Below are positions 8,122 to 14,893 of a stretch of 29,966 bases of DNA, one piece after another. Under the pieces are notes generated by a model. The model was not told where the DNA came from. It worked only from the letters and a program-made list of their open reading frames with translations, and did not search any database. The DNA comes from Hyphomicrobium_A sp036559705 (GTDB taxonomy: Bacteria > Pseudomonadota > Alphaproteobacteria > Rhizobiales > Hyphomicrobiaceae), in NCBI GenBank assembly GCA_036559705.1, contig DATBSP010000120.1, positions 1 to 29,966 on the forward strand. The letters run 5' to 3'. A program made the position numbers and the translations under genes. Position 1 is the first letter of the stretch; every line of letters begins with the position of its first letter.

Positions 8122-8175
8122 ATTTAGCGGAGCTTCGCTGCCTCTGAGCTAGCGGAGCCTCAGTGCTACTGAGCT
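8100..8175. repeat. three tandem copies of a 25-26 base unit
   Basis: The units are 8100-8125, 8126-8150 and 8151-8175. Each begins AGCGGAGC(T/C)TC and continues (G/A)(C/G)TGC. Units 2 and 3 both end CTGAGCT. The first unit includes the last codons and stop of the 7759-8121 gene; the other two are non-coding. Units 1 and 2 can each fold AGCG-GAGCTT-CGCT, so the array may act as a transcript-end structure. Confidence 0.65.
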
Positions 8176-8187
8176 GGAAATGAGAAA

Positions 8188-8215
8188 GGGCGTCCGTCGG
8201 GGGCGACCTTTTGTT
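8188..8215 (+). terminator. probable intrinsic terminator
   Basis: GGGCGTC (8188-8194) pairs with GGCGACC (8202-8208) with one mismatch and one G-T pair across a 7-base loop, followed by TTTTGTT. It lies after the 7759-8121 gene and before the convergent end of the SoxYZ-like gene. Confidence 0.5.
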
Positions 8216-8228
8216 CTATCGGTCTGGC

Positions 8229-9047
8229 CTAGGAAGCCTTCCCCGCCGAGGTTGCGGTGAACACACGGCCGTCGGTGTCCTTTGCCGTCACTTCGACGAC
8301 GTCGTCCTCACCGGACGCGAAGGTGAAGCGGAAGTGCGGGTTCTCCGAGATGGAAATGCCCCCTTCCATCTTGAAGATAAGCGTGCCATCGCGCTTCACG
8401 TCCATCTCCTGCACGAATTTTGCCGGCGTGTACTCGCGCGTCATCTGGTCCATCTGCATGCCGGTGTAGTTCGGATGGCGGATCATCACCTGAGCTTCGC
8501 GCGTCGGCGGGGTACGGCTTTTCATCTCCGGGTCGTCGAAGGTGCGCACTTGCATTTTGCCGAGGTTGGCAAGCGCCTCGTCCGCGTCCTTCGAAGCCGC
8601 CGCCGAGCAGCCGCCCGAGGCTTTGACGAACTTCGTCGCCATGTGCAGCTTGCCGTCGGCGGTCTCAACCACGGCATGGACGTTCGAATACATGTCGATG
8701 CGCACGCGGGTCGACAGCATGCGCTCCCCTTTGCCAGCGGCCTCGCCAAAATGGAAGGTAGCGGCGACGGGGGCCGGGTTCTTGTCGATGACGAGGGTAA
8801 GGCTCTTCACCTCGCCGGCGCTGGCCGAGATGCGCATCGTCAGCGGGACTACGGCGGCATCCTCGGCGCGGTAGGGCGCCTCGAGGGTCACCGCTCCGTC
8901 GCCTTCGACCACCTCGCGGTTGTCGAACACGTCGCGCCGGATGTCATGCCAGGGGTCGTCCGCGGCGACGGCCGGCGCGCCCACACCAAATACCAGCACC
9001 GCCGTCAAAACCAGTGAGAGTCTCCGTGAACTTAGTGTCGTCTGCAT
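8229..9047 (-). CDS. quinoprotein dehydrogenase-associated SoxYZ-like carrier protein
   Basis: The start at 9047 follows a GGAGGAAG sequence and gives 272 residues with a signal peptide (MQTTLSSRRLSLVLTAVLVFGVGAPAVAA). The N-terminal half (PWHDIRRDVFDNREVV, EDAAVVPLTMRIS, LTLVIDKNPAPVAATF) resembles SoxY. The C-terminal half (TREAQVMIRHPNYTGMQMDQMT, FVQEMDVKRDGTLIFKMEGGISISENPHFRFTF) resembles SoxZ. This is the fused SoxYZ-related family found beside PQQ-dependent dehydrogenases. The linker contains SGGCS with the only cysteine of the mature protein (Cys147), recalling the swinging-arm Cys of true SoxY, but here it is internal. It is transcribed with the metallohydrolase gene upstream (32-base gap). 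Function in methanol oxidation is unproven. Confidence 0.85.
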   Translation of the reverse strand: MQTTLSSRRLSLVLTAVLVFGVGAPAVAADDPWHDIRRDVFDNREVVEGDGAVTLEAPYRAEDAAVVPLTMRISASAGEVKSLTLVIDKNPAPVAATFHFGEAAGKGERMLSTRVRIDMYSNVHAVVETADGKLHMATKFVKASGGCSAAASKDADEALANLGKMQVRTFDDPEMKSRTPPTREAQVMIRHPNYTGMQMDQMTREYTPAKFVQEMDVKRDGTLIFKMEGGISISENPHFRFTFASGEDDVVEVTAKDTDGRVFTATSAGKAS

Positions 9048-9079
9048 TTTTTTCTTCCTCCGCGAGCGCAGCGCTGCCG

Positions 9080-10048
9080 CTATTCCCACTCCAATTCGGC
9101 GAACGCAGCCGAAACGTTGCGCGCATGATAGTCCTTGAACAACAGCCACGCATCTTTTTCGGACAGGCCGGCCGTCCCGGCCGCCTCGGCAAGAGTTTTC
9201 CCTTGTTTAATCATACCGCGCACGTCGTCGGCGACTTTGCCGAGATAACGCTGCTCGTCGGCGAGCGCCGACGGCCACGGCATTGATGCGGGTCCATGTC
9301 CCGGCACGGCGAGCTGCACGTCCTTGCGGGCGTTGAGGTTGCCGATCAGTTCGAGCCAGCCGCGGATGGATCCATCGAGCGCCGGCACATGCTTGGCGAA
9401 CAGCAGATCGCCGAGGAACATCGTGCCGGTCTTCTCATCGAGCACGGTCACGTCGTTGTCGGTGTGCGCCGTCGCATGCGCCTCGATCAACAGCTTGCGG
9501 TCGCCGAGGTCGAGCTCGAGCCGGTCTTTGACGAGCTCGGTTGGCGGAATGATGCGCGTACCTTCGAACGCCTCGCCGAGCAGCTCTTTGTTGCGGGCGA
9601 GATAGCGCTCGGCACGCGCCGCTAGCGCGCGCGGCAGCTTGACGTGCCCGACGAACATCGGCTTCTCGCCTTCGAACGCGACGTTGCCGAACACGTGGTC
9701 GGGATGCATGTGCGTGTTGATCACGTACTTGACCGGCAACTTGGTGCGCGTGCGGATGGCCGCTAGAAGCTCGGTCCCAACGCGTGGGCTGCCGCCCGTG
9801 TCGATAACCGCAACGCCGTCGCGGCCGATGATGAAGCCCGCGTTCGAGGTGTCGCCCGAGTTGCGCGGCGTGAAGATCTCGTAGCGTCCCTGATGCACGA
9901 AAACGCCCGGCGTAACTTCGTTAACGGCGAGCGGTTTTTGGGCGTGGGCGAGGGGCGCGGCGCCGAGAAAAAAAGCGGCTGCAAGTAACGCTGTAACGTT
10001 CGGGAAAACTTCCCGAATTTGGTGTGCGCGGCGTGCAGATGAGCGCAT
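9080..10048 (-). CDS. exported metallo-beta-lactamase-fold hydrolase (quinoprotein relay type)
   Basis: The start at 10048 has a GAGGG sequence about 7 bases upstream and gives 322 residues with a signal peptide ending at AAPLAHA. Upstream in-frame sequence is unlikely to be translated. The MBL zinc motif HMHPDH is at residues 113-118. Further ligands are likely in EAHATAHTDND, FLGDLLFAKH and VPGHGPA. The protein resembles SoxH-related hydrolases described next to quinoprotein dehydrogenases ('quinoprotein relay system zinc metallohydrolase'). It is the first gene of a two-gene unit with the SoxYZ-like carrier, and is divergent from xoxF across the 512-base leader. A thioester or persulfide substrate on the carrier is possible, but no substrate is known. 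Confidence 0.85.
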   Translation of the reverse strand: MRSSARRAHQIREVFPNVTALLAAAFFLGAAPLAHAQKPLAVNEVTPGVFVHQGRYEIFTPRNSGDTSNAGFIIGRDGVAVIDTGGSPRVGTELLAAIRTRTKLPVKYVINTHMHPDHVFGNVAFEGEKPMFVGHVKLPRALAARAERYLARNKELLGEAFEGTRIIPPTELVKDRLELDLGDRKLLIEAHATAHTDNDVTVLDEKTGTMFLGDLLFAKHVPALDGSIRGWLELIGNLNARKDVQLAVPGHGPASMPWPSALADEQRYLGKVADDVRGMIKQGKTLAEAAGTAGLSEKDAWLLFKDYHARNVSAAFAELEWE

Positions 10049-10240
10049 GATTTTCCCTCTTCTAGTTGTCCGTAGCATATGAGCACGGACGATCACGCGG
10101 ACGAGAGCGCCCGTGAAAGCCACACGAGGACGTGAGAGTCGATGTCGATCAACGGTCTTACCCACGATGGTGGTCCTTGAGGTCCATTTCCTCACCCGGC
10201 CATTCAACTTATTCAGTGATTTCGGGCCCTCTTCAGCAAC

Positions 10241-10279
10241 TTGTCGTGCGCTGCAGCATTCTTTTGTGCAGCGCAACAA
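10241..10279 (+). promoter_or_regulatory. strong RNA hairpin in the xoxF leader
   Basis: TGCGCTGCA (10247-10255) and TGCAGCGCA (10267-10275) form a perfect 9-bp stem across an 11-base loop. TTGT (10241-10244) and ACAA (10276-10279) extend it by 4 bp past a 2-base bulge. It is followed after 14 bases by AAGGAGG. No T-tract follows, so it is not an intrinsic terminator. Confidence 0.6.
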
Positions 10280-10518
10280 ACCGCGATGGGATAAAGGAGG
10301 ATTTACGTCAACGATCTTGTCCTATTCACGGACGCGTGAATTTTCGTTACCGGGTCGTCTTGCAGACGGGAAAAAAAAGTGCGTAGATGTGCCGCGGTGT
10401 GACACGGCATCGAGGGCTAACTGGCTCCTGCTAGCAAGGCCCGGTCGATCGCCAGGGAACAAGAAGGGGAAACCCCCAATCCCGCAAAGTTAGGGTGTGA
10501 GGCGCTGCTGTTCACCAC

Positions 10519-10530
10519 CGCTTGCAAGCG
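10519..10530. promoter_or_regulatory. 12-base palindrome before the xoxF RBS
   Basis: CGCTTGCAAGCG is a perfect palindrome. CCA (10515-10517) and TGG (10531-10533) flank it and would extend the pairing past one unpaired C. It lies about 20 bases upstream of the xoxF ribosome binding site, so it could be an operator or a translation-control stem. Confidence 0.4.
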
Positions 10531-10560
10531 TGGCAAGAACCTTAAAATGGAGGAAGCGCA

Positions 10561-12381
10561 ATGCGCAAAAGCGTATTCGCAGGTGCTTTGGTTGCGACGG
10601 CTGCCTTCGCGGCACCGGCGTTGGCCAATGATAGCGTTGTTAAGTGTATCGCCGACGCGAATAACTGGTGCATGCAGCAGGGTAACTACGCTGCGACCCG
10701 TTATTCGGAACTCGATCAGATCAACACGAAGAACGTCGGCAGCCTGAAGGTTGCTTGGACCTTCTCGACTGGCGTTCTGCGCGGCCACGAGGGTTCTCCT
10801 CTCGTCGTCGGCAGCACGATGTACCTCCACACTCCGTTCCCGAACATCGTGTACGCCCTCAACCTCGATGACGAGAACAAGATCATCTGGAAGTACGAGC
10901 CCAAGCAGGATCCGTCCGTGATCCCCGTCATGTGCTGCGACACGGTCAACCGTGGCCTGCAGTATGCAGACGGCAAGCTCTTCCTGCACCAGGCTGACAC
11001 GACCCTCGTCGCTCTCGATGCCAAGACCGGCAAAGAGGTTTGGAAGGCTGTCAACGGCGATCCAAAGCGTGGCGAGACCGGCACCGGCGCTGCCATCGTT
11101 GTTGGCGACGTCGTGATGATCGGTGTGTCTGGCGCCGAGTTCGGCGTCCGCTGCTTCTGGACCGGTTACGACATCAACTCCGGCAAGCGGCTGTACCGCG
11201 GCTACTCGATGGGTCCGGATGAGGACATCCTGTTCAACCCCGAGAAGACGACCTCTCTCGGCAAGCCGGTTGGCAAGGACTCGTCCCTCAAGACCTGGAC
11301 TGGCGACCAGTGGAAGCTGGGCGGCGGTTCGATCTGGGGCTGGTACGCCTGGGATCCCAAGCTGAACCTCGTCTACTACGGCACGGGCAATCCGTCGACG
11401 TGGAACCCGGCTCAGCGCGCGGGACCGGATGGCAAGCAGATCGACCAGAAGTGGTCGATGTCCATCATCGCTCGTAACCCGCAGACCGGCGAGGCCGCCT
11501 GGGCATACCAGATGACCCCGTTCGACGAGTGGGACTTTGACGGCGTCAACGAGATGATCCTCGTCGACGACATGGACGTCAAAGGCAACAAGCACAACGT
11601 GCTCGTCCACTTCGATCGTAACGGTCTTGGCTACACGGTTGACCGCAAGTCGGGTCTGCCGCTCGTCGCCGAGAAGTACGACCCCGCCGTGAACTGGACC
11701 ACTGGCGTCGATCTTGATCCCAAGAGCGCCACCTATGGTCGCCCTGCGGTTGTCGCTTCGAAGTCCACCTTCCTGAATGGCCAGGACGTCAACACTGTCG
11801 ACGTCTGCCCTGCCGCTCTTGGAACGAAGGACCAGCAGCCTGCCGCTTACTCGCCGCTGACGAAGCTCTTCTACGTGCCGACCAACCACGTCTGCATGGA
11901 CTACGAGCCCTTCAAGGTCGAGTACACTGCCGGTCAGCCCTACGTTGGCGCCACGCTTTCCATGTATCCGCCGAAGGGCGAGAGCCACATGGGCAACTTC
12001 ATTGCGTGGGATGCTTCGAAGGGCAAGATCGTCTGGTCGAACAAGGAGCAGTTCTCGGTTTGGTCGGGTGTTATCACCACCGCTGGCGGCGTCGCCTGCG
12101 TTGGCACCCTCGAGGGCTACTTCAAGTGCGTCGATCAGAAGGACGGCAAGGAGCTGTATAAGAACCGCACTCCGTCCGGCATCATCGGCAACGCCTTCAC
12201 CTACGGTCACAAGGGCAAGCAGTACATCGGCATCTTCTCGGGTGTTGGTGGTTGGGCCGGCATCGGCCTCGCAGCTGGCTTGACCAACCCGACCGATGGT
12301 CTGGGTGCAGTCGGTGGCTACGCCGGTCTCAACAGCTACACCGCTCTCGGCGGCTCGCTGACGATCTGGACGCTGCCATAA
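10561..12381 (+). CDS. xoxF: lanthanide-dependent PQQ methanol dehydrogenase XoxF
   Basis: XoxF oxidises methanol in the periplasm with PQQ. The 606-residue protein has a signal peptide (cleavage after APALA, residue 22) and the beta-propeller repeats of quinoprotein alcohol dehydrogenases. The adjacent disulfide cysteines are at 125-126 (PVMCCDTVNRG). Likely metal ligands are Glu193 (GAEFGV), Asn277 (GTGNPSTWN), the catalytic Asp325 and, two residues on, Asp327 in EWDFDGVN. This extra Asp distinguishes lanthanide-type XoxF from calcium-type MxaF, which has Ala there. Overall sequence is closest, from memory, to clade XoxF5. Unusual cysteines at 29 and 37 lie near the mature N-terminus. GGAGGAAG precedes the ATG, and a strong hairpin follows the stop before xoxG. 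Confidence 0.97.
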   Translation: MRKSVFAGALVATAAFAAPALANDSVVKCIADANNWCMQQGNYAATRYSELDQINTKNVGSLKVAWTFSTGVLRGHEGSPLVVGSTMYLHTPFPNIVYALNLDDENKIIWKYEPKQDPSVIPVMCCDTVNRGLQYADGKLFLHQADTTLVALDAKTGKEVWKAVNGDPKRGETGTGAAIVVGDVVMIGVSGAEFGVRCFWTGYDINSGKRLYRGYSMGPDEDILFNPEKTTSLGKPVGKDSSLKTWTGDQWKLGGGSIWGWYAWDPKLNLVYYGTGNPSTWNPAQRAGPDGKQIDQKWSMSIIARNPQTGEAAWAYQMTPFDEWDFDGVNEMILVDDMDVKGNKHNVLVHFDRNGLGYTVDRKSGLPLVAEKYDPAVNWTTGVDLDPKSATYGRPAVVASKSTFLNGQDVNTVDVCPAALGTKDQQPAAYSPLTKLFYVPTNHVCMDYEPFKVEYTAGQPYVGATLSMYPPKGESHMGNFIAWDASKGKIVWSNKEQFSVWSGVITTAGGVACVGTLEGYFKCVDQKDGKELYKNRTPSGIIGNAFTYGHKGKQYIGIFSGVGGWAGIGLAAGLTNPTDGLGAVGGYAGLNSYTALGGSLTIWTLP

Positions 12382-12403
12382 GTCGACGACACGTCAATAA
12401 GGG

Positions 12404-12435
12404 CCGGCGCGGGGTTTCCCGCGCCGGTCTTCCTT
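12404..12435 (+). terminator. strong hairpin after xoxF (terminator or attenuator)
   Basis: CCGGCGCGGG (12404-12413) and CCCGCGCCGG (12418-12427) form a perfect 10-bp GC stem with a GTTT loop, followed by the pyrimidine run TCTTCCTT. It starts 22 bases after the xoxF stop. Partial read-through would give more XoxF than XoxG/J. Confidence 0.8.
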
Positions 12436-12462
12436 GTGAATGGACTTATCAGAAGCCATTAG
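12434..12462 (+). promoter_or_regulatory. weak candidate promoter for xoxG
   Basis: TTGTGA (12434-12439) and CATTAG (12457-12462) are spaced by 17 bases, directly after the xoxF hairpin. The -10 match is poor (3 of 6). It is listed because the 228-base xoxF-xoxG gap has room for a separate promoter. Confidence 0.2.
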
Positions 12463-12609
12463 GCGCTTGTGCACCGCAGTGTCGTTCCGTTGCGCCGCAA
12501 CATGCGGAACAGGATGACATTTTGCTCGTTGCACTCCCTCATCGAGCCGCCCAAATGGACACGTATCGATGCCTGCAGCAGCTGCAGCCATAAGCAATAG
12601 GGGAAACGC

Positions 12610-13185
12610 GTGAGAAGGATCAGTTTCGCAGTCGTCGTGGCCATGGCGCTCATTGGCGTATTCGGTTCAGCGATGGCGGAAGATGTGGTGCCCGGGCTGC
12701 AGAAGGAAGTGACGCTGCCGGACGGTTGCGTTACTCAGGAAGGCGCCGAGTTCAAGGACGGGAAGTGGGTACTGCCGGATGGCACGCCGACCTTCCGCGT
12801 GTGCAAGAAAGACAACACGCTGGTTGTCGACTGGGCAACGTACAACGGCTACCGCCGCTATCATGGCGAGTGCCACGTCTGCCACGGCCCCAACGGCCTC
12901 GGCTCGACCTACGCTCCGGCGCTCGCGGAATCCCTAAAGAACATGCCGTTCGGCGACTTCCTCGGCATCGTGGCCTCGGGCCGCGTGCGCGACGAAGCCG
13001 GCACCAAGTTCGTCATGCCTGCCTTCGGCGACAACAAGAACGTGATGTGCTTCATCAACGACCTCTACGTATACCTCAAGGCTCGTTCTACCGGCACGCT
13101 GCCGGCCGGACAGCTCGGCGGTCGCAATCGCGACGAGAAGCCGGAACAGGCAAAAGCAGAAGAGAAGGCTTGCCTTGGTAGCTAA
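12610..13185 (+). CDS. xoxG: c-type cytochrome XoxG, electron acceptor of XoxF
   Basis: This 191-residue protein starts at a GTG, preceded by GGGGAAA, and has a signal peptide (cleavage after FGSAMA). It has one haem-binding motif, CHVCH, at residues 88-92. The probable distal ligand is Met136 in KFVMPAFGD. Extra cysteines at 40 and 65 (LPDGC, FRVCKK) flank a conserved N-terminal segment, as in the methanol metabolism-related cytochrome family. The Lys/Glu-rich tail ends in another Cys. XoxG takes electrons from XoxF in the periplasm. The stop overlaps the xoxJ start by 11 bases. Confidence 0.93.
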   Translation: MRRISFAVVVAMALIGVFGSAMAEDVVPGLQKEVTLPDGCVTQEGAEFKDGKWVLPDGTPTFRVCKKDNTLVVDWATYNGYRRYHGECHVCHGPNGLGSTYAPALAESLKNMPFGDFLGIVASGRVRDEAGTKFVMPAFGDNKNVMCFINDLYVYLKARSTGTLPAGQLGGRNRDEKPEQAKAEEKACLGS

Positions 13186-14050
13186 GAAAAAGACTTACAC
13201 TTTATCATCAAAGGCCGTGGCCGCCATCGGCGGTCTCGGCCTTTGCTGCGTTGTGGCCGGCGCGGCGTTCGCCGTCGAAGGCCACCGTTCCGACCTTGTC
13301 AATCGCAAGGTGCTGCGCGTATGCGCGGACCCTGCGAACCTTCCCTTCTCCAACGAAAAGAAGGAAGGCTTCGAGAACAAGATCGCGGAGATCATCGGCA
13401 ACGAGCTGAGTGTTCCTGTCGAATACACTTGGTTCCCGCAGGCGACGGGCTTCACGCGCAACACGCTGCTGGCCAAGCGTTGCGACGTCATCATCGGCAC
13501 CGGCCAAGGCGACGAACTGGTGCTCAACACCAACGCGCTCTACCGCTCGGCCTACGCGCTCATCTACAAGCCCGGCACGGGCCTCGACGGCGTCGAGAGC
13601 ATTTTTGACCCGAAGCTCAAGGGTAAGAAGGTCGGCACCGTGCAGGGTACGCCCTCGGCCAATCTCGTTGCCAAGGCGGGCCTCATGGACAAGGCGCGCC
13701 CCTATCGACTGATGGTCGACCGGCGCTACGACGATCCCTCCGCCGAAATGGTGAAGGATATCCGCTCGGGCGAGATCGACGCGGGCGTGATGTGGGGGCC
13801 GATTGCCGGCTACTACGCTTCGCGCGACGGCGACAAGCTCACTGTGGTGCCGCTGACTAAGGACGTCGACAAGGCCGGTCGTCTCGATTTCCGCATTACC
13901 ATGGGCGTGCGCCAGGGTGACGACCTGTGGAAGCGGCAACTCAATGACGTCATCCGCAAACGCCAGGCGGACATCGACAAGGTTCTGCTCGAGTACGGCG
14001 TGCCGATGATCGATGAAGACAGCAAGCCGATCACCAGCCCGCGCAGTTAG
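13175..14050 (+). CDS. xoxJ: XoxJ periplasmic binding-protein-like methanol oxidation factor
   Basis: The start is a TTG at 13175 inside the end of xoxG, giving 291 residues and MVAKKKTYTLSSKAVAAIGG as a signal-peptide start (cleavage near GAAFA). The body is a type-2 solute-binding fold like MxaJ/XoxJ: KVLRVCADPANLPFSNEKKEGFENKIAEIIG, TLLAKRCDVIIGTGQG, and LKGKKVGTVQGTPSANLVAKAG. Mature XoxJ is thought to help activate or mature XoxF rather than transport a solute. Its position after xoxG is the usual xoxFGJ order. A downstream gene starts before, or just after, the xoxJ stop. Confidence 0.93.
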   Translation: MVAKKKTYTLSSKAVAAIGGLGLCCVVAGAAFAVEGHRSDLVNRKVLRVCADPANLPFSNEKKEGFENKIAEIIGNELSVPVEYTWFPQATGFTRNTLLAKRCDVIIGTGQGDELVLNTNALYRSAYALIYKPGTGLDGVESIFDPKLKGKKVGTVQGTPSANLVAKAGLMDKARPYRLMVDRRYDDPSAEMVKDIRSGEIDAGVMWGPIAGYYASRDGDKLTVVPLTKDVDKAGRLDFRITMGVRQGDDLWKRQLNDVIRKRQADIDKVLLEYGVPMIDEDSKPITSPRS

Positions 14051-14816
14051 GACTGCGGCGCGCTTGTCAGCCCAGTTATCGCGGTCGTATCCGCGGCGCC
14101 CGCGCGCCGCGATCGGCTTTACCGCAAGCTTCCCCGTATCAGCTGACCACCGGGCCGCTGCATCACTCATACTCGCGTTGCTCGCCGTCGTGATCACCCT
14201 CGTGCCGCCAGCCCCCGGCGCGCGTGCGGGCGATAGCAGCACCGCATCGCCGGCCACGGCAGCGGGCGAGCTGAACGGGCCGGCCAACGGCCATCCCGAT
14301 ACCCTTCCCGCGCCCGGCGCTGGCACTAAATCCTCTGAACCCGTCGCCGAACCTTCCGGCTACCGGATGGAGGAATTCCGGACGCCGGTGCCGGCGACGC
14401 TGAACGGCGCGCGTGTTTTGACCGACGATGAAGCGGCCGACATCTGGAACAAGAACGGTGCCGTGTTCATCGACGTTTACCCGCAGGCTCCGAAGCCGCC
14501 GAACCTGCCGGTCGGCACGTTCTGGCGCGAGCCCGTCCACCGCAGCATCGAGGGCGCTCTGTGGTTGCCCAATGTCGGATACGGCGCGCTGTCGGCATCG
14601 ATGGATGACTATTTCCGCTCGCGGCTCGAGCAGATTTCCCAGGGCGAGCGCGACGCAGCGCTAGTGTTCTTCTGCCTCAAGGACTGCTGGATGTCGTGGA
14701 ACGCCGCCAAGCGCGCGCTCGAATACGGCTACACCAACGTCATGTGGTTTCGTGATGGCACTGACGGCTGGCAGGAGCTTGGCTATCCGCTCGCCGACGT
14801 GAAGAAGCTGCCGTGA
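14013..14816 (+). CDS. rhodanese-like PQQ-associated CXXCW-motif protein
   Basis: This is a 267-residue protein from the first ATG, which overlaps xoxJ by 38 bases without a clear RBS. A TTG at 14064, 11 bases after an AGGA, would give 250 residues and may be the true start. A hydrophobic export segment (ASLILALLAVVITLVPPAPGARA) is followed by a low-complexity linker. The rhodanese-like domain reads RVLTDDEAADIWNKNGAVFIDVYPQ to YTNVMWFRDGTDGWQELGYPL. The active-loop region carries CLKDCW, the CXXCW signature seen in proteins near PQQ-dependent alcohol dehydrogenases. A sulfur-transfer or redox role is possible. It ends the xoxFGJ unit. Confidence 0.85.
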   Translation: MKTASRSPARAVRTAARLSAQLSRSYPRRPRAAIGFTASFPVSADHRAAASLILALLAVVITLVPPAPGARAGDSSTASPATAAGELNGPANGHPDTLPAPGAGTKSSEPVAEPSGYRMEEFRTPVPATLNGARVLTDDEAADIWNKNGAVFIDVYPQAPKPPNLPVGTFWREPVHRSIEGALWLPNVGYGALSASMDDYFRSRLEQISQGERDAALVFFCLKDCWMSWNAAKRALEYGYTNVMWFRDGTDGWQELGYPLADVKKLP

Positions 14817-14833
14817 CAGCGCTTCTCGACCGC

Positions 14834-14858
14834 CATCCTCGGGCTTGCTCCGAGAATG
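14834..14858. terminator. palindrome between convergent units, REP-like
   Basis: CTCGG (14838-14842) and CCGAG (14850-14854) pair over a 7-base loop, and CAT/ATG extend the stem past one mismatch. It sits between the convergent CXXCW gene and the lutG-like gene. The sequence looks like the short dispersed palindromes common in alphaproteobacterial intergenic regions. There is no T-tract. Confidence 0.4.
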
Positions 14859-14893
14859 ACTCCTTGCACCGAGCCGGCGGAGTGGGCGTACGG

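Larger units (their letters stand above)
10049..10560. promoter_or_regulatory. 512-base divergent region and xoxF leader
   Basis: No convincing gene is present between the divergent hydrolase and xoxF starts. The region holds a strong hairpin (10241-10279), an orphan AAGGAGG (10294-10300), a CGTCT-tgc-AGACG stem (10356-10368) followed closely by an A8 run (10371-10378), and a 12-base palindrome (10519-10530). The xoxF RBS GGAGGAAG lies just before 10561. I could not fix a convincing -35/-10 pair for xoxF. The size and structure suggest a long 5' untranslated leader. Confidence 0.55.

Noticed and set aside
10356..10378. Stem CGTCT-tgc-AGACG next to an A8 run as a terminator
   Set aside because: The A-run follows the stem on the plus strand, and on the minus strand the T-run comes before the stem, so neither direction gives an intrinsic terminator.
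10113..10493. Possible 126-codon gene in the xoxF leader
   Set aside because: It has no RBS at the ATG, a composition unlike the neighbours and no recognisable motif. A TTG at 10317 after the AAGGAGG is too far (16 bases) to be a good start.
10417..12210. Open frame of 597 codons on the minus strand opposite xoxF
   Set aside because: It lies antisense to a certain gene, its protein is a Val/Asp/Arg/His-rich mirror of xoxF codon bias, and no RBS or family motif is visible.
12570..12592. CTGCAG-rich inverted sequence before xoxG
   Set aside because: The CTGCAG copies are offset so that no long stem forms, and it is short enough to be chance in this base composition.
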